In this document: positions 36,877 through 48,196 of the stretch, in pieces | Layout of the letters: each line of letters opens with the position of its first letter | Numbering within the stretch: the first letter of the stretch is position 1 | Assembly: GCA_905147135.1 (NCBI GenBank) | Contig: LR990067.1 | Coordinates: 4,216,001-4,280,000, forward strand | DNA length: 64,000 bases | Direction of reading: 5' to 3' | Source of the DNA: Blastobasis lacticolella | Taxonomy: Eukaryota > Arthropoda > Insecta > Lepidoptera > Blastobasidae | Translations under genes and position numbers: made by a program | Notes under the pieces: generated by a model | Database searches by the model: none | Told to the model about the DNA's origin: nothing | Seen by the model: only the letters and a program-made list of their open reading frames with translations

Positions 36877-37215
36877 TTAGCATTTGATACCGACAGAACA
36901 CAGAAAAGTAGTTGATACGTAATTAGACCAAGGATCATCGACTGGACCAAGGTCGAACAACGCTCGCATAGAAGAGTCTTGGAACTGGATGGGTGGCTTA
37001 TCGAACTTATGGTTGTAACATTTCGTATGAAGAGGCTGGTCGTACCGTGTGCCTTGACGTTGGGGAAGCGAGGTTGGCAATGACATAGACTGGTTGAACA
37101 GTCTCGGAAGTAGATTGGCTCCTTGACGGTACATTGTTATTATTACTATCAACTTCATCTTCCACAACTTGGTAGGAAAATCATTAACGCACTTCCGCCA
37201 TATCAATAACGCCAA
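36877..37215 (-). other. Orphan 112-codon ORF
   Basis: Minus-strand frame with protein-like composition (for example DLGPVDDPWSNYVSTTF near the end). No clear splice sites or family. The GATGAT-type tail sequence aacgccaag at 37207-37215 abuts it, so it may be part of an unrecognised retroposed unit. Confidence 0.22.
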
Positions 37216-37344
37216 GATAATGATTATTTTTATTTATTTGTAAATCAAAGGTCGTGTAGCTTTTATGAACATACAAGAAAATGCATGCTTGTACTGGCCT
37301 GTTAGATTCGCGCCTCATCCCTATTACAGGGTTTTGCCACAATG

Positions 37345-37497
37345 TTCATGGCTAGCACACGTGTACCCGCGACATAGTTCGCGCTGCGAGAGAGCTTTTG
37401 TTTCCTTCTCTCAATACTAAGATGAAAGAGATACCGGTATCCATGTCGCGCCTTTTCTCGCTTATCGAACGCTAGTGCATATTTGTGCTAGTCGTGC
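37345..37497. mobile_element. MITE G
   Basis: Copy in the opposite orientation, with an extra cgctagtgcatattt near one end. Confidence 0.7.
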
Positions 37498-37707
37498 TTC
37501 ACGTTTCGCAGGTGACTTGGAGGCGATGTAATAAACTGACGAATTTGGATGCGGTTTTCTCTATCAGAAAATCAGTTAAGTCTAAATGGCGCTTAGCTTT
37601 ATTTCATTGAAATTAGAAAATATTTGTGTTTAGTAAACTTATTTATTTATTTCACAGTTTTACAGCATATAAATTATTATTCAAAAAGGTTACATTATTA
37701 AATAAAG

Positions 37708-37830
37708 GTTTTTACGGGGTCGGCAACGCGTGGGTGATGCCCTTGGTATTGCAAACGTCCATAGGCTGCGGTGACTGCTTACCATCAGACAGGCCGCAAG
37801 CTTGTTTGCCACCTTAGTGGGATAAAAAGT
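37708..37830 (+). mobile_element. LINE tail, ggcaacgcgtggg type
   Basis: Second copy of the tail seen at 35605-35715, ending gggataaaaag. Confidence 0.5.
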
Positions 37831-38284
37831 AATTAAAAAAATTGTAAACTTAGTCGGGGCTTATCCGATATTTTCTGTCGTTTAGATGATTATATTGTAG
37901 CTAGTCACCTGACAGCAAGCCGATACCGTCGACTAGGACATCTGTAAGCGGCGCCGGACTTCGAGGTACTTGTAAACACTGCCTTTTGAAAAGCCCCATG
38001 TTTAGTGCAAAGGAAAGCCTACTGATCGTTTTCACTTAACTTAGAAATCGAAAAGTTCCGTCTAAACTAGTTTTTACCCAATCAGCAACGCCGAAATTGA
38101 GATAAGAAAGAACTTAGCCCATTCCTAAGTTCAGTGAAAACGGCAATAACCGCAAACGGATTCATAAATTTATTTCGCAGGTAATAGGAATGCGGAACCG
38201 CAGGTGCGTTGCCTCTGTAAGGACTAAGATCAAACAGGAATATAACAATGCAAGCGGTAGAAATAGATAAGGTCGTGGTACACA

Positions 38285-38732
38285 CGTCCGTCTTGACCAT
38301 GATCCAGGGTTTGACAGATCAGGTAATTACAGTAAAGGAACTGCCATCTGTAATTATAGGCATGAGGCATTTCATCTTAGTCCTCACAGTGACAATGCAC
38401 CTGCGGCTCTGTATTTTTGTTAACTGCAACCTAATTGGGAATTGTTGATGTTATGAGCGACAGTTCCTACTTACCATCAGGTGGGCTGTCTGCTCGTTTG
38501 TCACTGAGTAGCATAAAAAAACAATCCGTGACCCTGATGAAAGGGGAACCTAATCAGAATCACGGCTACACATTCAGTCGCCTGAAGTTGCAGGTTTCAT
38601 CACGATATTAACCCTCACCGTAAGAGCATTAACTCAGAAAAGAGTCATTGGTACATGGCTGCAGTGGGAATCGAACCCGGTACCTCTCGCTTACGAGTCG
38701 GATACCTTAATCACTGGCCACCGCCGCTCCTT
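38285..38732 (-). repeat. Family A SINE carrying a LINE tail
   Basis: The reversed SINE is interrupted at ctgccatctg (38351) by the 38352-38515 LINE tail and resumes at cgtgaccctgatg. It ends about 90 bp before the cuticular gene TATA box. Confidence 0.75.
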
Positions 38733-38823
38733 TATCGAATAGGTATTACTAACCTATAAAGCAAGTACTAATAGCCAGGAACGCGGCGAGCCCACACAAT
38801 ATGCGCGTACGCATACGCGCCGC

Positions 38824-38859
38824 TATAAAAGCTGTCGACAACGCCGAAACTGTATCAGT
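38824..38859 (+). promoter_or_regulatory. TATA box and initiator of the cuticular protein gene
   Basis: TATAAAA at 38824-38830 is followed by the arthropod initiator TCAGT at 38855-38859, so the TATA box starts 33 nt before the likely +1 A at 38857. The 5' leader is then about 36 nt to the ATG at 38893. A family-A retroposon ends at about 38732, so only about 90 bp of unique sequence separates it from the TATA box. Confidence 0.75.
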
Positions 38860-38892
38860 CTCACTGCAACCGGTCGAGAGGATACACGCAAA

Positions 38893-41800
38893 ATGTACGC
38901 TAAACTGGTGAGTAAAGTGATTTAATTAAATTAAATTATAGTTATAGTAAATGTGGCCGTATGGTGTCCGGCAGAGTAGAACAGCACCAACCCCTTACAT
39001 TCGTGGGTGTCGTACAAGGCGACTAATGTTTTCGAGGCAAAAGATCTTCAGTCTCCGTTGGCTGGAAAATCGGCAGCAACATTATCCATTGTTATATTTA
39101 TAACACTGCGATCTCCAACCCGCCTCCCAAGTGTAGAGATTATGGCAATAACCTCCCCTTTCGTGGGGCCTTAAGTCCTGCAGTGGACTGTTATGGGCTG
39201 TGATGATGAATTAAGGATGGCAGCGGTGACCCCCGCGCTGGTTCGTCAGGGGCGGGCTGTTTGACTTGAATTAATATGTTTTATTTTTGTTTTTTATAAT
39301 TAATTATTTATTTAATTTTTAATAAGGCGTAGGTTTTCTATCTACTGTAATTATTACCTTTTCCTTTCATTTATTCACTTCTGTAAATATTATTGTAATA
39401 ATTTTAATATCTAATAATTTTTGTATTAGTAAATGTGACAATAGGTAGTTTCTTCTGAAGATATTAAAGTCCTCAATTTGGTGTGTGCATGTATAGGTAG
39501 GTCGCAATAACTTTCAGGAAAATAAAACTGTTAGGGCAATTTATTAATAGATTGTATTAATTTATATTTGCAATTTTCACAAAGTCTACCAAAGTTTCAT
39601 TCTATGACAATACCATCTAACAAACATTGTGCGCAGTGCGTATTGAATAAAAGCGACGTCCTTGTAACTTCCCACAATTATGTACAATGAAACTCTTCCT
39701 ACAAAATTATTGAAGGCAATATTTTACTTATTTTTGTATTACTAACAACCCGCTTCGCACGGGTGTTTTAGGCTTTTCTTAACTTTAATATACATTTATT
39801 ATACATATAAACCTTTCTTAAGTAATTTTGTAACCGATAGTGAAAACCGCATCAAAACTCTTTGCCTGGTTTAGGAGGAGTATTTAGAGGAAATACATAC
39901 AGACAGATGCGGAAAGCGTCTTTAATTTAAACTATATAGGGCCTTTTAAATACCCCACGTACTAGCCGTATCGTGACTTCGTACGCGAAAAATTTGCTAA
40001 TTACGTTCCGAATCCTTTCCCGCAGGATCCATATTGAATTTCGGGATAAATTATAGCCTATTCTGGACAAGGAGCGTCGGTGGCCGAGTGGTTAAGCTAT
40101 CCGACTCGTAAGCGAGAGGAACCGGGTTCGAATCCCACTGCGGCCATGTACCAATAACTCTTTTCTGAGTAATGTATTAGTCGAATACTAACCGAAGCTC
40201 TTACGGTAAGGGAAAACATCGTTATGAAACCTGCACATTCAGGCGACTGAATGTGTGAACATGATCCAATCTTGTTAGGTTCCCCTGGTAGAAGGGTCAC
40301 GGAGGTCAGATGGCAAATTCCTGGATCATGGTCAGGCGGACCGCGAGCCCTCGCTTGCGAGAGTACAACCAGGACATTTTACGCAAAGATGGTTTATTAT
40401 TGTATAAGTTAGATTCGTTAATCGCGTGATTGAATATTTGAATGCCGTATTATTATGTCAAGCCTATTTCTCAAGGTAACCAGCACAATCACAGGCATGA
40501 GTAGCCAACCCTATATGCGTAATTTACAGGATCTGCGACAAAAATTTAAAAACAGGGTTTTTAGGGAAAATATAAATAATCTAGAACGCAAAAGAGTCAT
40601 AGTTACTTGGCAGTACTGGGATCATCATCATTGTGGTGAGAGGATTTGTCAGAGGCGTTACCGAGTCCAGCTGCTTCCAGGGTGCGCCGCGGGGAGCCTC
40701 CTTTCAGGCACTGGGATTTGAACCCGAAACCTCTCACTTACGAGTCGGACTCCTTAACCACTAGGCCACCGACGCTCATGTTTGATTACTGATTGCGCTG
40801 ACTAGCTTAAGGTGTTAAGCTATTAACAAATCCAACTTAAACCTGCCTCGACTAGGCACTAAATTAATTCCTAGATCTAGAACAATAGCCTAAATATTTA
40901 CCAACATTACAATGCAGTAAGCATGCTGCTTAGCGTAGGCGTTGGCACGCAAGGCCCTACGATTATGACAAACATACAGACAGGTGTGATATGAATAATT
41001 AATCAGTTGTAATTGTGCTATAATTAGTTAGGTATGAAGATTAGCTGTAGCATATTGGGTTGATTATATGGTTGGTTGTTGTGTTGTTTATTTTTTGTTA
41101 CTTTGTATTTGCTTATCCGCAGGCAAGCGGGCAATACTACTGGCCATTTTCACTAAACTAAGGAATAGCCTAAGTTCCAGGTTAACTAAATTAATAAATA
41201 TGCTAGCCCCAAAGTAAGAAAATCCTGTGTTATAGATGTTAGATAACTAATAAACTACTTATAATTTGTTTTTAATATATTGCTCCACTAATAATCGTAC
41301 GATTCGGATGTGGATTGAGCTTCCAGCCACAGTATTTCCTTTGGACTATGACATGAGATCGTTCAAAAAGTATATTAGAGGTTTCTTCAGAGGCGGGCAA
41401 CGCATTGGTGGCTCCCCTGGTGTTGATGACGTCCATAGGCGGCGGTGACCACTTTCCATCAGGTGGTCCGTTTGCCTGTTTGTCTGCCGTATAACATAAA
41501 AAAAACATATACTATATTAAAATTCATCATTACAATTTCTGCTCGGCCCGAAATCTAACCCGGGATCTCGTGCGTGGCGTCCGGCAACTGAACCACTCAG
41601 GTCGTCAGCTACCACTTTTTAGCCAATCAGCAACGTCCAAATTGAGACGAGAACGAACATTCACATATAAACAAACTTGCAACCATGCAAACTTTTCCTT
41701 CTTAATCTAAGTATAGATGTCTATTTATCTATATAGTATAGATAATATAGATATAGTATGTATTATATTAATATCTATATATATTTATATATCAAATAGT

Positions 41801-44800
41801 TACCGAACTACCATGTTCAAAATTAAACATAAATGAACGTCTATTGTTTAGGTTAATTAATACCTATAAAATAAAAGTAGTTTAGTTATAAGTGCTAAAT
41901 ATTGCCTCCACCGCTCTTTAGATCTCTTTTCAGAGGGTCTAAGGTTGGCTGGAAGAAATCCCATTGTGGGATAAGCCCGCCTTTGCTTTGTAAAATGTCA
42001 TTTTTCTCATTACTGTATTTATTTTTAAATTGCAATAAAGAGTTTACATACATACATACATAGACCCTCTGTTGGTGTCCACGCGAAGGTTAGAAAGAAT
42101 TCGGATGTCGAATGAGCTCCCAGCCACAGTGTTTCCTTTGGACTATGACATGGGATCCTTCAAAAGGTCTCCTTGAGGCGGGCAACGCATTGTCAGCGCC
42201 CCTGGTGTTGCTTATGTCCATAGGCGGTAACCACTTCCTATCAGGTGGCCCGCTTGCCTGTTTGTCTGTCGTATACATACAAAAATGGGTTAAATCTATC
42301 AGATTAATTGAATATTAGTAAGAATGTAGTTTTGATCAGGACAGAAAACTTAACGGATACCTAAAGCAATAATATAAACTAAATACAGTTTAGAGATAAA
42401 GATAGTGTGACTAAAACAATAATGCATTTCAAATGAGCTTGAATATTAAAGCACGAGTTAGGGAAATCGTTGGTTAGGCATTGCGAAATCTCTATGTTGG
42501 AGTAGCCACGCCCAGACCAGCTATAGCTCTTGAAAGTTGAAAGTATAGCTGCATAGTCAAGCTTAAGAAATTGAAACATTAACTATTCACACAATAAATA
42601 AATAAAAATATGCTTAGACAATTCACACAGCGCCATCTAGCCAAAGTCAGTAAAGCTTGTGTGCTCGCTGGTGCCAGATGACTGTTAGGGTACTTGTGTA
42701 TTTTTAATACTACCTTATTACACAACACCCAGAGCCGTTACAGAAATTAAAATTCATCATTTCGATTTCTGCCCGCGGGGAATCGAACCCGGGACTTCTG
42801 CGTGCCGACCGGCATGTTAACCAACTGAATCAGGCTTAGAACCTGGAATTCCTCGCTATCACTGAAACGGCTTTTCTTACCACAACCGGTCACGGGCCAT
42901 TGAAACCTTGCAATATGCGAGCAACGAACGATATGGAATTATCATTTGCTAACGCAATACGGTATTTCAGTTTGTGGGTTAAGGCAATAGCTCTAACACA
43001 GAGAAAAAAATGCGAAGTATTCCAGGCTATTTGGAGTAGTGGATTCGCTCTTTAATGGCGATAGTAGGAGGACTCTGACAAGGCTGAGGATTCCTACTAG
43101 CTAGCTAGCTATGTAAATTTATTTATTTCCGCCACCAAGCAACAATGTTTGCATTGCAGCCAGAGCTGTTACAGTCTCTTAGTACTCGTGACACGCACCT
43201 ACGCATCTGCAGTTCTTTTTTTTTATTATAATAATTATAATGAAACTCGTAGATGTAACGGTCATGAGGTATTTTATCTCACAGCGACAGCGTTCATGCG
43301 GTTCTGCATTTTTGTTACCTGTAACTTACTCGTAAACGCATGAATCGTAGGTGTTTGTGCTTCAGTTACCGTTTACCAGCAGATGGGATATCTGTTCCTT
43401 TGTCACTGAGTAATAATGATAATCATCTTGGTGTCAATAATTATCCGGTTGTGCGATGTTTGAACTCGCCCCCTACCTGGATGAGCTCGCTTAACTTTCT
43501 CTTTATTTTGCGTTAGATTTTTGACTTTCGAAAAGAGATTAATTACCATATTCCTAATTCAATGAATCCTTTTTCATTTTTATTCATTTTCTTTTCACTC
43601 CAAGAGGCAATTCTTGAGGAGTGACATGACAAATTTGTCATTTTTCCTAGCTAAGAAACTGTATTAAAACGTCACTAAAATTGATCTTCGACAATATACG
43701 GCTGTCGAACAAGTGTGGTGTCCGGCAGAGTCGAATAGTACCAACCCCTTACGCTCATGGGTGTCGTACAAGGCGACTAATGTTTTCGAGGCAAAAGATC
43801 AAGAGTCTCCGCAGTCTGGAAAATGGGCAGCAGCTTTTTCCATTGTTAAATATAAACACTGCGATCTCCAACCCGCCTGCCAAGCGTGAAGATTATGGCA
43901 ATAACCTCCCCTTTCGTGGGAGAGGCCCTAAGTCCTGCAGAGGACTGTTACGAGCTGTGATGATGAACACAGTGGAGAAAATATTTTTAGGCTGCAAGAG
44001 ACATTTCAATGTCATTATTAATGGCTTCAATGTCATTATTATTGGAGATACTTGGCTACAGACAATGTCGAATTTAAGATGTCACAGCGTGAGAATTTCG
44101 CCCCAGTGTCGCTTTGTACCAAGGCGGGTCTCGGCCTCTGGACGACTGAGATGTTTACGCCAATATTTCTGATATTACAATATTTACTAAGATATTTAGC
44201 TGATTATACTTTAGCATTAAAATAGTATCTATGCTTGTGTAGGACAACCGACACCCCCAGACCCCAAAACTCAGTAAGAAACCAATCTTCCTTTTCTAGT
44301 TCATCATCGCCGCCCTGGTAGCCGCAGCCGCCGCGCAGGCAAGGGAATACCCAGCAGGCGTCCACCCGGCAGTCTGTCCAAACTACCCATACTGTGATGT
44401 GGAGACTTTAGCCCGCCACACGCCAGACGGGCAACCCATACCCGAGTGGGTACGGAACCCATCGTTGCTGCCGGTCGCGCCACAGGCTTATGCGTAAGTA
44501 TATATATATATATCCTTAGAATAAAGTATTTTTTGTTACAATGCTATATGAATGTACCATCACGGGGAGCGTCGGTGGCCGAGTGGTTAAGGTATTCAAC
44601 TCGCAAACGAGAGGTACCGGGTTCGAATCCCACTGCGGGATCTCTTTTCTGAGTTATGTACATTAGTTGAAAACTAACCGATGCTCTTGCGATGAGGGAA
44701 GACATCGTGATGAAACCTGCATATTCAGGCGACTGAATGTGTAACCATGATCCAATTTGGTCAGGATCATGGTAACAGGGTCGTGGAGATAGGGGGGAGA

Positions 44801-45464
44801 TAGAAAGGGGAGATGGGTCAGGGTCAGGGGTATGCCAAATCCTCAATCATGGTCAATGTAGAACCGGCACCTTCATTCGCGAAAACACAACCGGGATTGA
44901 CGCCAAGATGATTATTTTATTATGACAATTAACTCTTGACTCGGGAGTCAACGTCCCGAGATTATTAAATCCTCCCATGGTAATCCTCTCTACGCCGCTC
45001 ACGTAGGTAGCAGTAGGCACTATTATAGCTAGTGTCAAATAAGAAGAGACTTGGCGGGTCACGTGGTTCGACTTGCGCTGCGTAAGATTACCTGCGCGAA
45101 ATCCCCTGCACTGCCATTTGACAAGTCTCTTCTTTCGTGACGCGGGTTATACCAGTAGCGAGCTTATTACTCATCTTGGCGTTAATTTCCCAGTTGTGCT
45201 CTCGCGCACAAGGGCCCGGGGTCCGCCTTGACCATGGACAGGATTTTCAGATCAGATAATTACTTGTGGATATCTGGGGTAGGCCTATGCCCAGCAGTGG
45301 TCGTCTTTCGGCTGATATGATGATGATAATGATGAGGTATAAATTCATAAAGTTTGTTTTCTTTTCCTTACAGTTCAGCCCCAGTCGCCCCAGTGCCAGC
45401 AGCCGCCCGTTACCCCGCCGACTTCCCCGCAGCTCTCTGCCCTAACTATCCCTACTGCTGGTAA
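38893..45464 (+). CDS. CPCFC: Secreted cuticular protein with two C-x5-C motifs (CPCFC-like), three exons
   Basis: Structural protein expected in the extracellular cuticle. Exons: 38893-38907 (five codons, then gtgagt), 44300-44493 (after cttttctag, before gtaagt) and 45374-45464 (after ttccttacag, ending TAA). The spliced reading is 99 residues. Residues 1-19 form a signal peptide ending AQA; the mature chain starts REYPAG. Two identical CPNYPYC blocks lie at residues 31-37 and 92-98, the second one residue before the C-terminal Trp. Between them are HTPDGQPIPEWVRNP (45-59) and an Ala/Pro/Val-rich linker. Paired cysteines five residues apart are the hallmark of the CPCFC family, which usually has two or three such repeats. 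A tiny first exon that splits the signal peptide is common in insect cuticle genes. Intron 1 is 5.4 kb and intron 2 is 0.9 kb, both filled with retroposons. Splice phases 0 and 2 agree. The family name is inferred; the gene model is read directly. Confidence 0.85.
38954..39208 (+). repeat. Family B retroposon
   Basis: Starts 47 bp after the 15-nt first exon of the cuticular gene. Confidence 0.8.
39745..40070. repeat. Decayed cccgcttcgcacggg repeat
   Basis: Starts caacccgcttcgcacggg and has agacagatgcggaaagcg inside, like a widespread decayed insect repeat. Related ends (tttgcccgcgact) lie at 19924 and 47128. Confidence 0.45.
40072..40398 (+). repeat. Family A SINE
   Basis: Near full length, lacking about 40 bp at the ctccactgtaatta block. 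In intron 1 of the cuticular gene. Confidence 0.75.
40585..40778 (-). repeat. Family A SINE, head region
   Basis: Reversed head (40705-40778) with an unrelated insertion separating it from the aaaagagtcat block at 40590. Confidence 0.6.
41203..41608 (-). repeat. Family C SINE split by a LINE tail
   Basis: 3' part at 41203-41265 and head at about 41515-41608 surround the LINE fragment 41284-41507. Confidence 0.75.
41284..41507 (+). mobile_element. 5'-truncated LINE 3' end (same family as 55866-59135)
   Basis: Encodes the terminal ELPATVFPLDYDM block, then the 3' UTR and a short A tail. It is inserted inside a family-C SINE (41203-41608), whose two halves flank it. Confidence 0.75.
41885..42062 (+). 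mobile_element. LINE tail with CATA microsatellite
   Basis: gggtctaaggttggctgg through gcaataaagagtttacatacatacata. The simple repeat replaces a poly(A) tail. Confidence 0.55.
42094..42276 (+). mobile_element. 5'-truncated LINE 3' end (same family)
   Basis: Starts near aattcggatgtcgaatgagc and ends gtcgtatacatacaaaaa. It directly follows the CATA tail of another LINE fragment (41885-42062). Confidence 0.65.
42600..42836 (-). repeat. Family C SINE
   Basis: Reversed full-length copy, cacagcgccatctagcc to cggcatgttaaccaactg. Confidence 0.75.
43255..43415 (+). mobile_element. LINE tail, tcctcacagtgacaa type
   Basis: Divergent copy in intron 1 of the cuticular gene, ending cctttgtcactgagtaata. 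Confidence 0.5.
43618..44112. mobile_element. GCCAGGG-type element split by family B
   Basis: ctgtattaaaacgtcact and gtggagaaaatattttt blocks flank the family-B copy 43710-43965. Confidence 0.65.
43710..43965 (+). repeat. Family B retroposon inside a foldback element
   Basis: Splits the GCCAGGG-type element 43618-44112. The 163-codon frame over it is accidental. Confidence 0.8.
44566..44915 (+). repeat. Family A SINE
   Basis: In intron 2 of the cuticular gene, 72 bp after the exon 2 donor. A purine-rich stretch (44785-44830) replaces part of the body. Confidence 0.75.
45024..45155. mobile_element. Short foldback element H
   Basis: Uninterrupted copy (reverse relative to 32342-32636) in intron 2 of the cuticular gene; it supplies the empty site that defines the MITE G duplication. 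Confidence 0.7.
45170..45275 (-). repeat. Family A SINE, 3' fragment
   Basis: Reversed tail, catcttggcgttaat to tcagataattac, in intron 2 of the cuticular gene. Confidence 0.65.
45258..45337 (+). mobile_element. RTE-like LINE tail fragment
   Basis: Only the last 80 bp (cctatgcccagcagtgg, then the GATGAT tail), in intron 2 of the cuticular gene, 37 bp before exon 3. Confidence 0.6.
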
Positions 45465-45701
45465 ATGGTGAACAGTTTAGACGACCCCATATGCGTAAAA
45501 TAAAAAAAAGAAATGAAACACTCCATTTTCGAACGAAATAGGCTCAGGCGACAAACATACAGCCCTAGTTTTTTTTTAAAGCAAAGATCTCATATTATAC
45601 AGCTTAGAGATTCCGTGTAAGGAAATGGAGTAGTTTTTTGCTTTTTTCTTCCCTAATTTCCATACTGCCATTTTTTGTAGTTGTTTTTAGATTGTATTGT
45701 A

Positions 45702-45707
45702 AATAAA
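45702..45707 (+). terminator. Poly(A) signal of the cuticular protein gene
   Basis: AATAAA about 240 nt after the stop codon. Other hexamers at 45499 (only 35 nt after the stop) and 45782 are alternatives; the spread suggests possible alternative 3' ends. Confidence 0.55.
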
Positions 45708-46067
45708 ATTCGTGTTTCCTTCCGTCTATCTAATCTAAGTCGTGCATTTGGATTTCGTTGTGGAAATGTGTATAAATTGTAAATAAACAAGTTTTATGAA
45801 TATGTCTCTATTTATTTCTATTACATTTAGTGAACAAACGAGTACCTAGCTAAGGCACTGTCCTAATTGGCAACGGTCTTGCAACTTTGGTCGTTCGTCA
45901 AGGGTAAAAAAAACTCAATGTGACATAGCTTAAAGGATTGCCAGGATCAAGTGGCAGTGGGTAGGGCATATGAAAAGAGTTCAGCTGTTCTAGATAGCGA
46001 TCACGTTCTGGAAGACCAGACACGGACGCTACCAGCTGATGGCATGTCCAACGTACATAGTATTCAT

Positions 46068-46375
46068 GTGGCTACTCGTTAAGAAGTTCGACTCGTACCC
46101 CTAGGTACTGGGTTCGTACCCCAGGCCCCCATGTGCCAATAACTCTTTTCTGAGTCATGTACATTACGGTAAGGAAAATCTTCGTGAAGAAAACTTTCAC
46201 ATTCTGGCTTCTGAATGTGTACCTATTTATGAGGTTTCCCTATTAACAGTGTCACGTAGGTCAGATGACAGTCGCTCCAATGTAAATACCTTTGCCAAAT
46301 CCTGTATCATGGTCAAGGCGGACCCTGGGCCCGCGAAAGTTCTACCAAGACATCAATGCCTTGATGACTATGATT
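46068..46375 (+). repeat. Family A SINE, diverged
   Basis: Head altered like the 20220 copy (gactcgtacccctagg), so these two may form a subfamily. Confidence 0.65.
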
Positions 46376-46471
46376 GCTAGGAGTGTATATTAGATTTTGA
46401 AAAAGTACTTAGAAATCAATTCAGTGTCACTTTCACTTTAGCAATGGACAAAATCAGTCCAGACTCAGAGT

Positions 46472-46948
46472 TAATGCGCTTATTACAATTGGCTAAATTC
46501 AGTCGTCTAAAAGCGTAAGAGCAAATAAAAGTGGAAAGATTTGCTGATAAAGTAAGATCAATTTTTGTTTTACATCATAAGTATAATTGTAAATTGTAAC
46601 AGATACCTTTCATTATTGCTTAGTAATATGCCTTTCTTTTTACGTATTACTCCCTAATAGTATAAGATGTATTACCCAGATTCAACTTTACTGTATTATT
46701 TGATACTTTACTAGATTCGTTTGTTTACCAAATTACTGTAATTGTGATATCCTGTTAATGGCTTCTAAATTGTAAACATGTATGTAGTTATGGCTTAGAA
46801 TAAAATTGCTGTTGGATATCATAAATAAAAAAAAGTCAAGCAATTTAAACCTTATTTTACGAGCAATACATTCCACTACGATTTACTCTCACGCCTTTTG
46901 CTTCTAAATTTAGACGACTGGATTTAGTCAAATCTATTAAGCGCATTA
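46472..46948. mobile_element. MITE M, 477 bp, ~70-bp inverted repeats
   Basis: taatgcgcttattacaattg at the left pairs with the right end caaatctattaagcgcatta; cgtgagagcaaat-type blocks also pair. Other copies: 49109-49340, 16893-17036. Confidence 0.8.
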
Positions 46949-47184
46949 GTGTTAAGCTGTCCAAGACCCAAATAAATAGCGGGATTGCGTGTTCGAAAGC
47001 AATAGATAGTATGCGGAACTATTACGCATTGTCGGTAAGTCACGCCTCGGTATTGCAGAACCGGACTCTAGTCTGGTATAACCTCAAAAGATAGCCCTCT
47101 CGATCTCTTGAGGTTTTCATTAGGTACTATATCTTTTGCCCGCGACTTCTTCCGCGTGGAAATCGTTTTAGGGCAGTTTATCTT

Positions 47185-47380
47185 TTACAGATGGCCGATG
47201 GGGTAGTAAAGTTGATTGGCGACCACGTACCTTCCACAAGGTAGACCGACGACCTGGTAAAGATCACAGGTACCAACTGGATGCGGTAGGCACAGGACCG
47301 GCCTTTGTGGAGATCTCTGGGGAGGCCTATGCCCAGCAGTGGGCGTCTTCTGGCTGATATGATGATGTTGATGATAGGAA
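47185..47380 (+). mobile_element. RTE-like LINE tail, second family
   Basis: Same block as 49800-50045, ending in ggctgatatgatgatg. Confidence 0.6.
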
Positions 47381-47559
47381 GTCACCAAAAAGAAATGTGA
47401 CTTAATTTAGCTGAAAAGTTTAGTTTAATGTTACTTCATACAGGCACAGCTCTATAGGTAGGTACTTACTTACCTCTTTCATCAATATTCATTTCGCTCT
47501 ACACAGCTGTACCATAAAAGTGAATAATTCTTCTTTTTTGTGTACAGCACCTTTTGCTA

Positions 47560-47735
47560 CGCAGTGACAAACGAGCCCAACTGATGGTAAGCGGTCACGG
47601 TCACCCATAACAGCTACGATTCACGCATTTGGGTTGTAGACAACATGCAGGCAAACTGCAGAACGGCAGCTACGTTGCCACTGTGAGGAGTACAATGAAA
47701 TGCCTCATAGTTGCTTGGCGGCAAAAATAGGCGGC
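47560..47735 (-). mobile_element. LINE tail, tcctcacagtgacaa type
   Basis: Reverse copy: gcagtgacaaacgagccc through actgtgaggagtacaatg. Confidence 0.5.
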
Positions 47736-47761
47736 CTCCTCAGGCTGCACAGAGTCCACCG

Positions 47762-48010
47762 CACCACCGCCCATAACAGTCCACTGCAGGACTTATGGCC
47801 TCTCTCATGAAAGGCTAGGTTATTGCCATAATCTCCACGTTTGGCAAGCGGGTTGGAGATCGCAGTGTATGAAATTTATCAATGGATAACGCTGCTGCCC
47901 ATTTTCCATACTACGGAGTCTAGATCTTTTGCCTCGAAAACGTTAGTCACCTTGTACGACACCAACGAGTATAAGGGGTTGGTACTATTCTACCCTGGAC
48001 AACACACGGC
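47762..48010 (-). repeat. Family B retroposon, reversed
   Basis: The only near full-length reversed copy; its GATGAT tail is replaced by ccaccgcaccaccgccc. Confidence 0.75.
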
Positions 48011-48044
48011 CAAACGCAGCCACGGCCAGGGACAGTCCTACCAC

Positions 48045-48196
48045 CTTTTTTTTTTTTTTATGTCATACGGTAGGCAAACAGGCAAGCGGGCCACCTGATG
48101 GAAAGTGGTCACCACTGCCTATAGACATTAGCAACACCAAGAGTATCGCTAATGCGTTGCCCACCTCTATAACACGTTGCTCTGGCAGCAAAAAGC
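48045..48196 (-). mobile_element. LINE 3' fragment, related subfamily
   Basis: Begins with a poly-T run (the reverse of a poly(A) tail) and shares about 140 bp with 14450-14757. It abuts a reversed family-B copy. Confidence 0.65.

Noticed and set aside
43681..44172. 163-codon plus-strand ORF
   Set aside because: It runs through a family-B retroposon and both halves of a foldback element; the same frame is not open in other B copies.
47000..47035. Exon ending at gtaagt (SKAIDSMRNYYALS frame)
   Set aside because: Open frame and donor are present, but no acceptor is visible and the segment is sandwiched between a MITE and repeat sequence.
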